Shown here piece after piece: positions 24,738-33,768 of a stretch of 64,000 bases of DNA. The stretch's first letter is position 1, and the number at the start of each line of letters is the position of its first letter. Under the pieces are notes generated by a model. The model had not been told where the DNA came from, ran no database searches, and saw only the letters and a list, made by a program, of their open reading frames with translations. Origin of the DNA: CAVTND01 sp963735955 (lineage in GTDB: Bacteria > Pseudomonadota > Gammaproteobacteria > Burkholderiales > Burkholderiaceae_F); contig CAVTND010000001.1 of NCBI GenBank assembly GCA_963735955.1, forward strand, positions 1-64,000, read 5' to 3'. Both the position numbers and the translations under genes were made by a program.

Positions 24738-25730
24738 GTGAAGTTGACTCGGGAATTTGCTGTTTACCTTGCCCTGTTCGCGCTGGGCGTCGTGTTGCCG
24801 TGGATCGGCGCCTATCCCGTCTTCGTGATGAAGGTAATGTGCTTTGCGCTGTTCGCCTGCGCGTTTAACCTCCTGATCGGCTTTACCGGATTGTTGTCGT
24901 TTGGTCACGCCGCTTTTCTCGGCATCGCGGCGTACGCCACCGGACATGCGCTCAAGGTCTGGGGTTTGCCGACCGAAATCGGACTGCTGGTGGGCGTTGC
25001 CGCCGGAGCCGCACTCGGATTCGTGATGGGAAGTCTCGCGATCCGCCGCAGCGGGATCTACTTTTCGATGATCACCCTGGCGCTCGCGCAGATGCTGTAT
25101 TTTTTCTTTCTGCAGGCGCCGTTTACAGGTGGTGAGGACGGGCTGCAGTCGGTGCCGCGTGGACGGCTTCTCGGCCTCATCGATCTGAGTTACGACCTGT
25201 CCCTGTACTACGTAGTGCTGGCGATCTTCGTGTTCGCATTCCTGCTCATTTTCAGGACGGTCCACTCGCCGTTCGGTCAGGTCCTGAAAGCAATTCGGGA
25301 AAACGAGCCGCGCGCGACCTCGCTGGGATATGACACGGCGCGCTTCAAGTTACTGGCCTTCGTGCTGTCGGCCGCGCTCGCCGGACTGGCGGGCTCGACC
25401 AAGACGCTGGTGCTGGGCTTCGCGACTCTCAGTGACGCACACTGGAGCACATCCGGGCTGGTGATTCTCATGGTGCTGGTCGGCGGAATGGGAACCATGC
25501 TCGGGCCGATTCTTGGCGCATTCATCATCGTCGCCCTCGAGAACAAGGTGGGCGACCTGGGCGCGTTTCTTGGGCGCGTCACCGGAATCGAGTGGTTCAA
25601 CGGTCTTGGCGAGGCCGTCACGATTGTCACCGGTCTGATCTTCGTGATCTGCGTGATGGCATTCCGGCGCGGGCTGGTGGGCGAGTTCAACGCATGGTGG
25701 CAGCGCCGGCATTCAACTCAGCCGGGCTAG
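24738..25730 (+). CDS. livM: Branched-chain amino acid ABC transporter permease LivM
   Basis: A 330-residue permease starting at GTG one base after livH. Conserved blocks are FACAFNLLIGFTGLLSFGHA, FLGIAAYATGHALK, AIRENEPRATSLGYDTARFK and VLVGGMGTMLGPILGAFIIV, the LivM pattern. About nine transmembrane helices are predicted. It is the last gene of the adh-livGFKHM unit; only a weak CAAACG/CGTTTG hairpin (25777-25796) follows. Confidence 0.95.
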   Translation: MKLTREFAVYLALFALGVVLPWIGAYPVFVMKVMCFALFACAFNLLIGFTGLLSFGHAAFLGIAAYATGHALKVWGLPTEIGLLVGVAAGAALGFVMGSLAIRRSGIYFSMITLALAQMLYFFFLQAPFTGGEDGLQSVPRGRLLGLIDLSYDLSLYYVVLAIFVFAFLLIFRTVHSPFGQVLKAIRENEPRATSLGYDTARFKLLAFVLSAALAGLAGSTKTLVLGFATLSDAHWSTSGLVILMVLVGGMGTMLGPILGAFIIVALENKVGDLGAFLGRVTGIEWFNGLGEAVTIVTGLIFVICVMAFRRGLVGEFNAWWQRRHSTQPG

Positions 25731-25865
25731 GTCCTGCGCGCCCTGCCCATGATCCGGGTTAGGGACGCTTATCAAGCAAACGGGTCAGTGCGTTTGTCGC
25801 CGACTGGCCGATAGAATCGCGCGACGCCAGTTCTTGTCTTCGAATCGCGAAGCATCCAGCCACTC

Positions 25866-27779
25866 ATGGCCCTGAACGTGTCGATGGTCTATCGACGCAC
25901 CGATCACGGTGTGCGCGAGGTCTATGAGAAATCGCACCAGTTCACCCAAAGCGAGCGGCTGATACTGATCCTGCTCGATGGTCGGCTGAATGTCGCCGGG
26001 CTGAAGACACGGTTACCCAGCCTGAACGATGAGCGCATCGAACGCGCAATGCGCAAGCTGCAGGACGCCGGGCTGGTTGAGCAGATGGGGCTCGGCGACC
26101 CATCGCGCGGCAACGGCGCTGCGGAGCCGTCGCGACTGGAGCCCGAGGCGGTCGCGCACTTTCTCGAGCAAACCGAACTTGATCCGGTAACGACCTTCGG
26201 TGATACAGAAGAGGCGGTGGCGGCCGAACTGGTGCGCGCCCGGGTCGAGCAGGCGGCGGCGCAGTTGGCACGCGAAGCGATCGCCAGCGTGCCGCGCGAC
26301 AGGGAAAGACCGGAGCCGGCGAGGCCAGCGCCCAAACCTAAGACCGAAAGTGTGCGCTCACATGACACACGCGCGAGCAAGCTCCGTACGACCCAGCCAG
26401 AGATGGATGCGGAGGCAACCCGGTTTGCAATCACGACCGTTAACGTGCCGGATCGACTGGATTTGCAGGAGGAACGCGACCGTGCGGACCTCGAGGAATA
26501 CTCGGACGATCGCCGGCGCCTGGATCTTCGCTTATGGATGAAGCGCCTGATCGGGTTCGCCGTGGTCGCAGTTCTGATCGCGTCCGGCTATGGGGTGCTG
26601 CAGCCATTGCGCAGCGAAGTCTCGCCGGCTCGGGTCGCCGAGCGCCTGACGTCGGTTTTCAAGCGCCCGGTCTCGGTGGCCGATACCGAGTTTCGCTTTT
26701 CGCCAACTCCACGCATGATCATTCGCGGCATCGGCGTCGGCGACCTCAAGGTTGAAGAGGCGTCGCTGCTGATCAACTGGAAGGACCTCTGGAGCGCGAT
26801 CCGGGGCGGCAGTTGGGTATGGAGCGAGGGTACCGTGGCGCCCATGAGCATGACCACCGCGCAGGCGGCCGCGGTTGCCTTGGCGCTTCCCCTGGGGGCC
26901 AGTGAACTGCCTTCAAAGATCTCCACGCTGCGTTTCGAATCCGTGCGGATCTCTGATTCACGCTTGATGCCGGATCGCTACGAAGGCCTGCTGCGCCGGG
27001 CTGATGACGGAAAATTCGGACCGCTCGTGCTGCGCCAGCTCGATACCGAGGGTTCGATGAAACTGACGCTGCGGCCGGTGACTGCTGACGGTCGGGCGGT
27101 GCTTGATTTTCGCCTCGATGCTGAACGCTGGAACCTGCCGTTTGGTCCCAAGGTTCGATGGAACGAAGTGCTCGCAACCGGGCGTCTCGACGAGAAGCTG
27201 ATCGAGATCAGGACCTACACCCTGGCAGGTTTCTACGGCGTCGTGACTGGATCCATCTACGCCGCGGGCGACGTTGAGTGGGTGGTGACTGGAACCGTCG
27301 GCGGGACCAACCTCGACGTTGAGGCGATCCTCCAGACCTTACGTACTGGTGCCAGCGGGGGCGAGGGTGCACCCGTCACGCCGCTGCAGGGAACGGCGAC
27401 GCTTGACCTGGCCGTTGCCGGCCGCGGCCCTACCTTGGACGATGCGCTGGCCCAGGCGGTCATCGGTGGCCCGTTCCAGGTCCGCTGGGCCACCTTGAAC
27501 GGGATCAATCTCGGGCTGGCGGCCACGCAGGGTGCGATGGCGGCCGGCACGACACGCTTCACGGAATTCAACGGCGTCCTCGGGGCCTCACTCGCCGGTG
27601 TCAGATTCGAAAACACCGGCGGCCGCTCGGGTGCACTCGGCGCGCGCGGCGACTTCACGGTCGCTCCGGACATGGGGCTTGCGGGAACTGTCCGCGTGGA
27701 ACTGGGTGGCCAGCGCATTCAGGCCCCGATCACTCTCCGCGTACGCGGTAACGCACTGACGCCTCGCTTCGGCCCCTGA
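25866..27779 (+). CDS. AsmA-like envelope protein with N-terminal winged-helix-like domain
   Basis: A 637-residue protein. Residues 1-75 (ending RAMRKLQDAGLVEQM) look like a winged-helix domain. A charged, Pro-rich linker follows, then one transmembrane helix at about 228-247 (LIGFAVVAVLIASGYGVL). The rest has the AsmA-like pattern of an outward-facing beta-rich protein, including RVAERLTSVFKRPVSVADTE near its start and GTATLDLAVAGRGPTLDDAL later. AsmA-type proteins act in phospholipid or outer-membrane maintenance. The cytoplasmic domain is not part of classic AsmA, so a sensory or scaffold role is possible. It ends just before the parS pair. Confidence 0.7.
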   Translation: MALNVSMVYRRTDHGVREVYEKSHQFTQSERLILILLDGRLNVAGLKTRLPSLNDERIERAMRKLQDAGLVEQMGLGDPSRGNGAAEPSRLEPEAVAHFLEQTELDPVTTFGDTEEAVAAELVRARVEQAAAQLAREAIASVPRDRERPEPARPAPKPKTESVRSHDTRASKLRTTQPEMDAEATRFAITTVNVPDRLDLQEERDRADLEEYSDDRRRLDLRLWMKRLIGFAVVAVLIASGYGVLQPLRSEVSPARVAERLTSVFKRPVSVADTEFRFSPTPRMIIRGIGVGDLKVEEASLLINWKDLWSAIRGGSWVWSEGTVAPMSMTTAQAAAVALALPLGASELPSKISTLRFESVRISDSRLMPDRYEGLLRRADDGKFGPLVLRQLDTEGSMKLTLRPVTADGRAVLDFRLDAERWNLPFGPKVRWNEVLATGRLDEKLIEIRTYTLAGFYGVVTGSIYAAGDVEWVVTGTVGGTNLDVEAILQTLRTGASGGEGAPVTPLQGTATLDLAVAGRGPTLDDALAQAVIGGPFQVRWATLNGINLGLAATQGAMAAGTTRFTEFNGVLGASLAGVRFENTGGRSGALGARGDFTVAPDMGLAGTVRVELGGQRIQAPITLRVRGNALTPRFGP

Positions 27780-27790
27780 GCCTTCTCTTT

Positions 27791-27822
27791 GGTTCCACGT
27801 GAAACTCGTTTCACGTGGAACC
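27791..27822. promoter_or_regulatory. parS: Inverted pair of parS centromere sites
   Basis: Two 14-bp parS cores, GTTCCACGTGAAAC at 27792-27805 and GTTTCACGTGGAAC at 27808-27821, lie two bases apart in mirror orientation, so the whole is a 32-bp perfect-armed palindrome. Each combines the two known half-site spellings of the consensus GTTYCACGTGRAAC. ParB would load here. The site is 2.9 kb from parA, in the AsmA-mnmG gap. The palindrome could also fold in RNA, but it has no T-run. Confidence 0.88.
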
Positions 27823-27976
27823 AGATGCTCGACGCTCCACACCACCGCCTGGGCCTGGCGCAGGTCGCCAGCCGGCCCGGTCCTGGCCCCGGATCCGTCG
27901 CCCTCGGGCGCCGTTCCCGAGCGCTCTCTATACTTCGTGCCCGCGACTTGCGAACGCTTACTCCCAAGCCTGACCC

Positions 27977-29899
27977 GTGGAATTTCCGGAAACTTTCGAC
28001 GTGATCGTGATCGGTGGCGGCCATGCCGGCACCGAAGCGAGCCTGGCAGCAGCACGCATGGGCTGCCGAACGCTCCTGCTTACGCACAGTCTCGAAACGC
28101 TGGGGCAGATGTCCTGCAACCCTTCGATCGGCGGCATTGGGAAAGGCCATCTGGTCAAGGAAGTCGATGCACTCGGCGGCGCCATGGCCGCCGCCACCGA
28201 CGAGGCAGGAATTCAGTTCCGAATTCTGAATTCTTCAAAGGGGCCCGCGGTACGGGCAACGCGCGCACAGGCGGACCGCGTGCTTTACCGGCGCGCGATC
28301 CGGTCGCGGCTGGAGAATCAGCCACGGCTTGCCTTGTTCCAGCAACCGGTCGACGACCTGATCCTGGAAGGCGACCGGGTCGTCGGTGCGGTGACGCAAT
28401 CAGGCATCCGGTTCCGTGCCCAGAGCGTGGTTCTAACTGCCGGGACCTTCCTCAACGGCCTGATCCATATCGGAATGCAGAACTATGCGGCGGGCCGCGC
28501 CGGCGATCCGCCCGCAATCTCCCTGGCTGCACGCCTGAAGGAGCTCGCTCTGCCGCAAGGACGCCTGAAGACGGGAACGCCACCCCGCATCGACGGCCGA
28601 ACGATCGATTTCGGTGTCCTCGAAGAGCAAGTGGGCGACCTCGATCCGGTTCCCGTGTTCTCGTTTCTTGGGACGGCAGCGCAACATCCGCGCCAGATCT
28701 CATGCTGGGTCACACACACCAACGAGAGCACCCACGCCGCCATCCGGGCCAATCTCGACCGCAGCCCGATGTACTCGGGAGTCATCGAAGGGGTGGGCCC
28801 GCGCTATTGCCCGTCGATCGAGGACAAGATTCATCGCTTCGCCGACAAGGCCAGCCACCAGATCTTTCTGGAGCCCGAGGGGCTGACGACCCACGAGGTC
28901 TATCCCAACGGGATCTCGACCAGCCTGCCGTTCGATGTTCAGTTCCAGATCGTCCGTTCGATGAAGGGCCTCTCAAATGCGCACATCGTGCGGCCTGGTT
29001 ACGCGATCGAGTACGACTACTACGATCCGCGAGCACTGCGCTCCTCGCTCGAAACGCGGGCCATCGAGGGCCTTTTCTTCGCGGGGCAGATCAATGGCAC
29101 GACGGGCTACGAGGAGGCCGCCGCGCAGGGCCTGCTGGCGGGCATCAACGCTGCGCTCAAGGCAAAGGGCCGGACCGCCTGGTGCCCACGGCGCGACCAG
29201 GCCTACCTCGGTGTGCTGGTTGACGATCTGATCACCCGCGGTGTCGCCGAACCGTATCGGATGTTCACCAGCCGGGCCGAGTACCGGCTTAGCCTGCGTG
29301 AGGACAATGCTGATCTGCGCCTGACGCCGATCGGTCGCGACTTGGGCTGCGTCGGCGACCAGCGATGGGAGGCCTTCAGCCGCAAGCGCGACGCAGTAGA
29401 ACATGAAAAGGAGCGGCTGAAGTCGACGTGGGTGAACCCTCGCTTACTTGGAAACGACGAGGCAGTGCGGGTTCTCGGGAAAGGCATCGACCACGAGTAC
29501 ACCCTGGCCGAGCTATTGCGCCGGCCTGAAGTGAGTTACCGGTCCCTGATGAGCCTGGGTCAGCGGAACGGCGAACTGTCGTTCGGCCCCGGGGTGGACG
29601 ACCAGACCATCGCCGAACAGGTCGAAATCTCGGTCAAGTACGCGGGTTACATCGCGCGCCAGGACGAGGAAGTGGCTCGCCATGAGGCGCACGAGACGAC
29701 GCGCATTCCGGCAGACATCGATTACGCCGTTGTGCGCGGCCTGTCTATCGAGGTTCGACAGAAACTCACATCGCACCGACCTGAAACGGTTGGGCAGGCC
29801 GCCCGCTTGTCCGGGGTGACGCCGGCCGCCATTTCGCTGCTCCTGGTTCATCTCAAGCGTTTGGCGAAGAGCGGTGCGGCAGGCGAACTCGCTGCTTGA
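27977..29899 (+). CDS. mnmG: tRNA uridine-5-carboxymethylaminomethyl modification enzyme MnmG (GidA)
   Basis: The FAD-dependent partner of MnmE in wobble-uridine modification. The 640-residue product begins with the dinucleotide-binding fold (VIVIGGGHAGTEASLAAARM), then the family signatures NPSIGGIGKGHLVKE, KTGTPPRIDGRTIDF and QINGTTGYEEAAAQGL, and the helical C-terminal domain (RPETVGQAARLSGVTPAAIS). Its length is normal. It starts the mnmG-rsmG-parA-parB group. A -10-like TATACT (27929) lies upstream. Confidence 0.98.
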   Translation: MEFPETFDVIVIGGGHAGTEASLAAARMGCRTLLLTHSLETLGQMSCNPSIGGIGKGHLVKEVDALGGAMAAATDEAGIQFRILNSSKGPAVRATRAQADRVLYRRAIRSRLENQPRLALFQQPVDDLILEGDRVVGAVTQSGIRFRAQSVVLTAGTFLNGLIHIGMQNYAAGRAGDPPAISLAARLKELALPQGRLKTGTPPRIDGRTIDFGVLEEQVGDLDPVPVFSFLGTAAQHPRQISCWVTHTNESTHAAIRANLDRSPMYSGVIEGVGPRYCPSIEDKIHRFADKASHQIFLEPEGLTTHEVYPNGISTSLPFDVQFQIVRSMKGLSNAHIVRPGYAIEYDYYDPRALRSSLETRAIEGLFFAGQINGTTGYEEAAAQGLLAGINAALKAKGRTAWCPRRDQAYLGVLVDDLITRGVAEPYRMFTSRAEYRLSLREDNADLRLTPIGRDLGCVGDQRWEAFSRKRDAVEHEKERLKSTWVNPRLLGNDEAVRVLGKGIDHEYTLAELLRRPEVSYRSLMSLGQRNGELSFGPGVDDQTIAEQVEISVKYAGYIARQDEEVARHEAHETTRIPADIDYAVVRGLSIEVRQKLTSHRPETVGQAARLSGVTPAAISLLLVHLKRLAKSGAAGELAA

Positions 29900-30560
29900 G
29901 TACGCTCCGTCGGTAGGCGCTGCCGAGATCGCCGCAGGTGCGCGCGAACTTGGCCTGACGCTCGACCCCGCCCAGTCGTCGTCGCTGGAGCGCTACAGCC
30001 TATTGTTGACGCGCTGGAACCGTACGCACAACCTGACGGCAATCGATACGCCGGGCCGCGTGCTGAGCCACCATCTGCTGGACTCGCTCGCGATCGTCCC
30101 GGAATTGTCGAAGGTAGCGGCAAACGGGAACTTGCGAATTCTCGACTTGGGATCAGGCGGTGGGCTGCCGGGCATTCCCTTGGCGATCGCATGCCCGCAA
30201 TGGCACATCACCCTGCTCGACAAGGTCGGCAAGAAAGTCGCGTTCCTGAACCAGGCAAAGCTGGAACTAGGATTGGCGAATGTCGATGTCGTGCACGCGC
30301 GTGCCGAGCTGCTCGCGCCGGACCGTTCCTACGACTTGATTGTCGCGCGTGCGTACTCTTCGCTGGTCGACCTCGTCGCCGTTTCGCGTCACTTGCTTGG
30401 CTCGCGCGGGGTCTGGGCAGCGATGAAGGGCGCGTTGCCAACGAAAGAGTTGGCCGCATTGGCGGCAACTGAGCCGGCGCTGGCGGTCACGACCGTTAAA
30501 CTCGCGGTCCCGCGTCTGGCGGCGGAGCGTTATCTGGTAGTGATCCGCTGCTCGCCTTGA
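29874..30560 (+). CDS. rsmG: 16S rRNA (guanine(527)-N7)-methyltransferase RsmG (GidB)
   Basis: Methylates G527 of 16S rRNA using S-adenosylmethionine. The 228-residue product has the SAM motif LDLGSGGGLPGIPLAI, preceded by the family block RWNRTHNLTAI and HHLLDSLAI, and followed by VGKKVAFLNQAKLEL. The GTG start overlaps the end of mnmG by 26 bp, so the two are probably coupled. This order (mnmG, rsmG, parA) is conserved near proteobacterial origins. Confidence 0.96.
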   Translation: MRQANSLLEYAPSVGAAEIAAGARELGLTLDPAQSSSLERYSLLLTRWNRTHNLTAIDTPGRVLSHHLLDSLAIVPELSKVAANGNLRILDLGSGGGLPGIPLAIACPQWHITLLDKVGKKVAFLNQAKLELGLANVDVVHARAELLAPDRSYDLIVARAYSSLVDLVAVSRHLLGSRGVWAAMKGALPTKELAALAATEPALAVTTVKLAVPRLAAERYLVVIRCSP

Positions 30561-30685
30561 TTCGTTCCAGCCGATTGCTCATTCCGATTCGTTCTATCCG
30601 ATCCGGTTCAAACCCTTGATCTCGCTTCGACTCCGCTGATGTGCCTGCCGAACAAGACTGGTATCCATGATTGCGGCAGCGGCTG

Positions 30686-31456
30686 ATGGCGCGAATCTTC
30701 TGCGTCGCCAATCAGAAAGGCGGAGTCGGCAAGACGACGACAGCGGTCAATCTGGCCGCCGGCATCGCCGCGCTCGGGCAGCGCGTGCTGCTGGTGGACA
30801 TGGATCCGCAGGGCAACGCGACCATGGGCAGCGGCATCGACAAGCGCGCGTTGCGCACGTCCGTGTACCAGGTGTTGACCGGTCAGGCCGCGGTGGCCGA
30901 TGCCTGCCAGCGCAGTGAGCACGGCGGCTATGACGTCCTGGGCGCCAATCGCGAACTTGCAGGCGCCGAACTGGAACTGGTGGATCTTGATGACCGCGAA
31001 ACCCGTCTCAAGCGCGGACTTGCAAGCGTCGTTGATCGCTACGACTTCATCCTGATCGATTGCCCACCTTCACTGTCGCTGCTGTCGCTCAATGGACTGT
31101 GCGCTGCGCATGGCGTCGTCATACCCATGCAATGTGAGTACTTTGCGCTCGAAGGATTGGCCGATCTGGTCAACACGATCAAGCGCGTTGCCGCGCAGCT
31201 GAATCCGGACCTGCGCATCATCGGTCTGCTGCGCGTCATGTACGACCCGCGCATGACCCTGCAGCAGCAGGTTTCCGAGCAACTGGTCGAGAAGTTCGGC
31301 GACAAGGTCTTCACGACCATCATCCCGCGCAATGTGCGGCTGGCCGAGGCGCCAAGCTATGGGCTGCCGGGCCTGGCTTACGACCGCGCATCGAAGGGTG
31401 CGCAGGCCTACCTGTCGTTCGGGGCGGAAATGATCGAACGGGTCCGCGTGCTCTGA
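30686..31456 (+). CDS. parA: Chromosome partitioning ATPase ParA
   Basis: A 256-residue Walker-type ATPase that moves ParB-parS complexes. The deviant Walker A NQKGGVGKTTTAVNLA (about 9-24) carries the characteristic first lysine; the Walker A' VDMDPQGNAT and Walker B LIDCPPSLSLLSL follow. It matches chromosomal ParA/Soj proteins in length (no N-terminal helix-turn-helix). A TTG 15 bp upstream is in frame, but MARIFCVANQ is the usual start. Its TGA overlaps the ATG of an acetyltransferase gene. Confidence 0.96.
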   Translation: MARIFCVANQKGGVGKTTTAVNLAAGIAALGQRVLLVDMDPQGNATMGSGIDKRALRTSVYQVLTGQAAVADACQRSEHGGYDVLGANRELAGAELELVDLDDRETRLKRGLASVVDRYDFILIDCPPSLSLLSLNGLCAAHGVVIPMQCEYFALEGLADLVNTIKRVAAQLNPDLRIIGLLRVMYDPRMTLQQQVSEQLVEKFGDKVFTTIIPRNVRLAEAPSYGLPGLAYDRASKGAQAYLSFGAEMIERVRVL

Positions 31457-32262
31457 TGTTCGATCCGTCTGCCGTTCCGACTGCATTGAGACAGGTACGC
31501 GACGCACACGCCGCGCGGATTGAAGACGCCAGCCTGACGGCCTCGCAGCCACGTGAGCAGCGCATCTACGATGGCTGGTTGCTGCGCTACTCCCCGGGCA
31601 AGGCGCGACGCGCGCGCTCGGTCAACGCGGTGGCCGCAGGCGAACTTCCGCTGGCAGAAAAGATCGAGCACTGTCGAAAGTTTTTCCTGCAGCAGGACCT
31701 GCCTTGCCTGTTTCGAATCACGCCATTCTCGTTGCCGGGCCGGCTCGATCAGGCGCTGGCCGAGGCGGGATGGAACGCGATCGAGGACACGCGCGTCATG
31801 CAACTTGAGCTCGACGCCGCTTCCCTTCGGGTTGGCAGTGGCGCCGCTTTCGCTGAGCTCGATGCGGCCGGGTTCGGCGATGTACTGGGCGAGCTGCACG
31901 GACTCGATCCGGAAAAGCGCAAGGCCGAGCGCGAACGCTTTGCGCGCAGCGCCTTGCGCGGCGTGTACTACGCAGCGCTTCAGGGGGAAACGCCGATCGC
32001 CTGCGGCAGCGCGCTGATCGACGGAGACCTGGTGGGCATCTACGGCATGGTGACGGCCGAGGATTATCGCGGACGCGGCATCGCCACAGCGATCGTCGAT
32101 GCTCTGCTTGGCGCAGCTCGTGCCGCCGGCGCGACGCGCGCCTACCTCCAGGTGAGCGCGGACAACGTGCCGGCGCGCCACACCTATTCGAAGTTCGGCT
32201 TTGGCGACTGCTATGCATATTGGTATCGCTGCGCGCCTGACGCAGAGGGAAGGGCACAATGA
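31456..32262 (+). CDS. GNAT-family N-acetyltransferase inserted between parA and parB
   Basis: A 268-residue protein. The C-terminal part has a standard GNAT core: VGIYGMVTAEDYRGRGIATA (motif A, acetyl-CoA site), then AAGATRAYLQVSADNVPARH and the family end YSKFGFGDCYAYWYR. The N-terminal half (QPREQRIYDGWLLRYSPGKA) resembles the domain found in two-part GNATs, which often fold as a second, degenerate GNAT domain. It overlaps parA (TGATG) and parB (ATGA), so it is translationally coupled to both. Substrate unknown. Confidence 0.87.
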   Translation: MFDPSAVPTALRQVRDAHAARIEDASLTASQPREQRIYDGWLLRYSPGKARRARSVNAVAAGELPLAEKIEHCRKFFLQQDLPCLFRITPFSLPGRLDQALAEAGWNAIEDTRVMQLELDAASLRVGSGAAFAELDAAGFGDVLGELHGLDPEKRKAERERFARSALRGVYYAALQGETPIACGSALIDGDLVGIYGMVTAEDYRGRGIATAIVDALLGAARAAGATRAYLQVSADNVPARHTYSKFGFGDCYAYWYRCAPDAEGRAQ

Positions 32263-33113
32263 TCAAGCGACCCAAGGGACTCGGGCGCGGGCTCGACTCC
32301 GTGTTCGGGGTCGAATCAGCGCCTGCCACTGCGCCAGCGACCCTGCCGCTGGCGCGATTGCGTCCTGGTCAGTTCCAGCCACGCACGCGCATGAATCCGG
32401 AGGCGCTGGCCGATCTGGCTGACTCGATCCGCGCCCAGGGTGTCATGCAGCCGATCCTGGTCAGGCCACAGGCCAACGGCGACTACGAAATCATCGCGGG
32501 CGAGCGCCGTTTTCGAGCGGCAGAACTGGCCGGACTGAGTGAAGTGCCTGTGCTGGTGCGGCCGGTCGATGACACCGCTGCCCTGGCCATGGCGCTGATC
32601 GAGAATATCCAGCGCGAGGACCTGAATCCGCTGGAAGAAGCGCAGGGCGTGCAGCGGCTGATTCGCGAGTTCGGCTACACGCACGAGCAGGCAGCGGCCG
32701 CGATCGGGCGGTCGCGCAGCGCGACGTCCAACCTGTTGCGATTGTTGAATCTGGCGGCGCCGGTGCAGGAATTGCTGCTCGCCGGGCAGATCGACATGGG
32801 CCATGCGCGCGCGCTGCTCGCGGTCGATGCGGCCCACCAGATACAGCTTGCCCACCGGATCGTGGCGCGCCGCCTGTCGGTGCGCGAGACCGAGACGCTG
32901 GCAACGCATGCCGGCCGGGATCGCGCCAGCGGTACCCGGGCGCCGCGCCCTGAGCGCAGCCGCGACATCGCCCGCCTCGAGGAAGAGCTTGCCGACCGGT
33001 TGGGCGCCGAAGTGAAACTCAGCGCCAATGCCGGCGGCCGCGGCCGGCTGACTATCGCGTTCGCCAGTCTCGATCAGCTTGACGGCATCGTTGAGCGATT
33101 GCGTCGAGCTTGA
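32259..33113 (+). CDS. parB: Chromosome partitioning protein ParB
   Basis: A 284-residue parS-binding CTPase clamp. Residues about 20-120 hold the ParB N-terminal domain with CTP-contact motifs GERRFRAAEL and ENIQREDLNPLEEAQG. The helix-turn-helix region (EQAAAAIGRSRSATSNLLRL) follows, and the C-terminal dimer domain has LEEELADRLGAEVKLS. The start ATG overlaps the acetyltransferase stop. The parS pair upstream of mnmG is its likely loading site. Confidence 0.97.
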   Translation: MIKRPKGLGRGLDSVFGVESAPATAPATLPLARLRPGQFQPRTRMNPEALADLADSIRAQGVMQPILVRPQANGDYEIIAGERRFRAAELAGLSEVPVLVRPVDDTAALAMALIENIQREDLNPLEEAQGVQRLIREFGYTHEQAAAAIGRSRSATSNLLRLLNLAAPVQELLLAGQIDMGHARALLAVDAAHQIQLAHRIVARRLSVRETETLATHAGRDRASGTRAPRPERSRDIARLEEELADRLGAEVKLSANAGGRGRLTIAFASLDQLDGIVERLRRA

Positions 33114-33181
33114 ATGTCTGATTCGCCGTTGGCGGGACATCGGATAGTCAGTGCGTGGCAGCGACTCGAACCGGGTTCAGG

Positions 33182-33211
33182 TTGACCGTAGCTCCACGGA
33201 ACTCCTAAAAT
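33182..33211 (+). promoter_or_regulatory. Sigma-70 type promoter for the ATP synthase operon
   Basis: TTGACC (33182-33187), an 18-bp spacer and TAAAAT (33206-33211) give five of six matches in each box. It is in the parB-atpI gap, about 115 bp before the atpI start. No other clear promoter was seen between parB and atpB. Confidence 0.6.
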
Positions 33212-33325
33212 CGCCTGCTTTCCCGGAGTGCGCAGGGCAACGCGGCAAGTGCGCGTGACTCGTCTGCGTCACGTGTTTTCTGCGCCAGGCGCGCTCCGAG
33301 GCTCCCTTCACGTCAGCTTGGTACC

Positions 33326-33754
33326 GTGAACCTCGAATCCGCACATCCCGCACTTCCCACCGCCGCGCGCGGGCGCCTGCCTCGGCGCGCCCTGCGTCTT
33401 GCGCTCGGCTGGCAGGTCGGGTGCACACTGCTGATCACGGTCGCCGCTGGCGCCCTGGCCGGCTTGCATGGGGCGGTTTCGGCTGCGCTCGGCGGAGCCA
33501 TTTGCACGGTCGCGTTCGCATTCGCCGGCTGGCTGGCGACACGCCGGATTGCCGATTCGGCCACCTCGATGGTGACGACGGCTCTGTTCGCTGAGATGAC
33601 GAAGGTGGGAACAATCGTGCTTCTGCTTGGACTGATCCTGGCTTTTTATCGCGAAGCGGTGGCGGCTGCGCTGATCGCGAGTTTCATTGCCAGCGTGGTG
33701 ATCCTGGCGCTTGCCGTCTTTTTTCGCGACTCACGATCGCGGCCAGCTAACTGA
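33326..33754 (+). CDS. atpI: ATP synthase subunit I
   Basis: A 142-residue membrane protein with four hydrophobic segments (VGCTLLITVAAGALAGL, AAISAALGGAICTVAF-like, TKVGTIVLLLGLILAF and ALIASFIASVVILALAV). It starts at GTG and lies just before atpB. AtpI helps assemble the c-ring or supply Mg2+; it is not an essential subunit and varies widely in sequence. Assignment rests on topology and position. Confidence 0.87.
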   Translation: MNLESAHPALPTAARGRLPRRALRLALGWQVGCTLLITVAAGALAGLHGAVSAALGGAICTVAFAFAGWLATRRIADSATSMVTTALFAEMTKVGTIVLLLGLILAFYREAVAAALIASFIASVVILALAVFFRDSRSRPAN

Positions 33755-33768
33755 TTCGGGCGCGAGCC

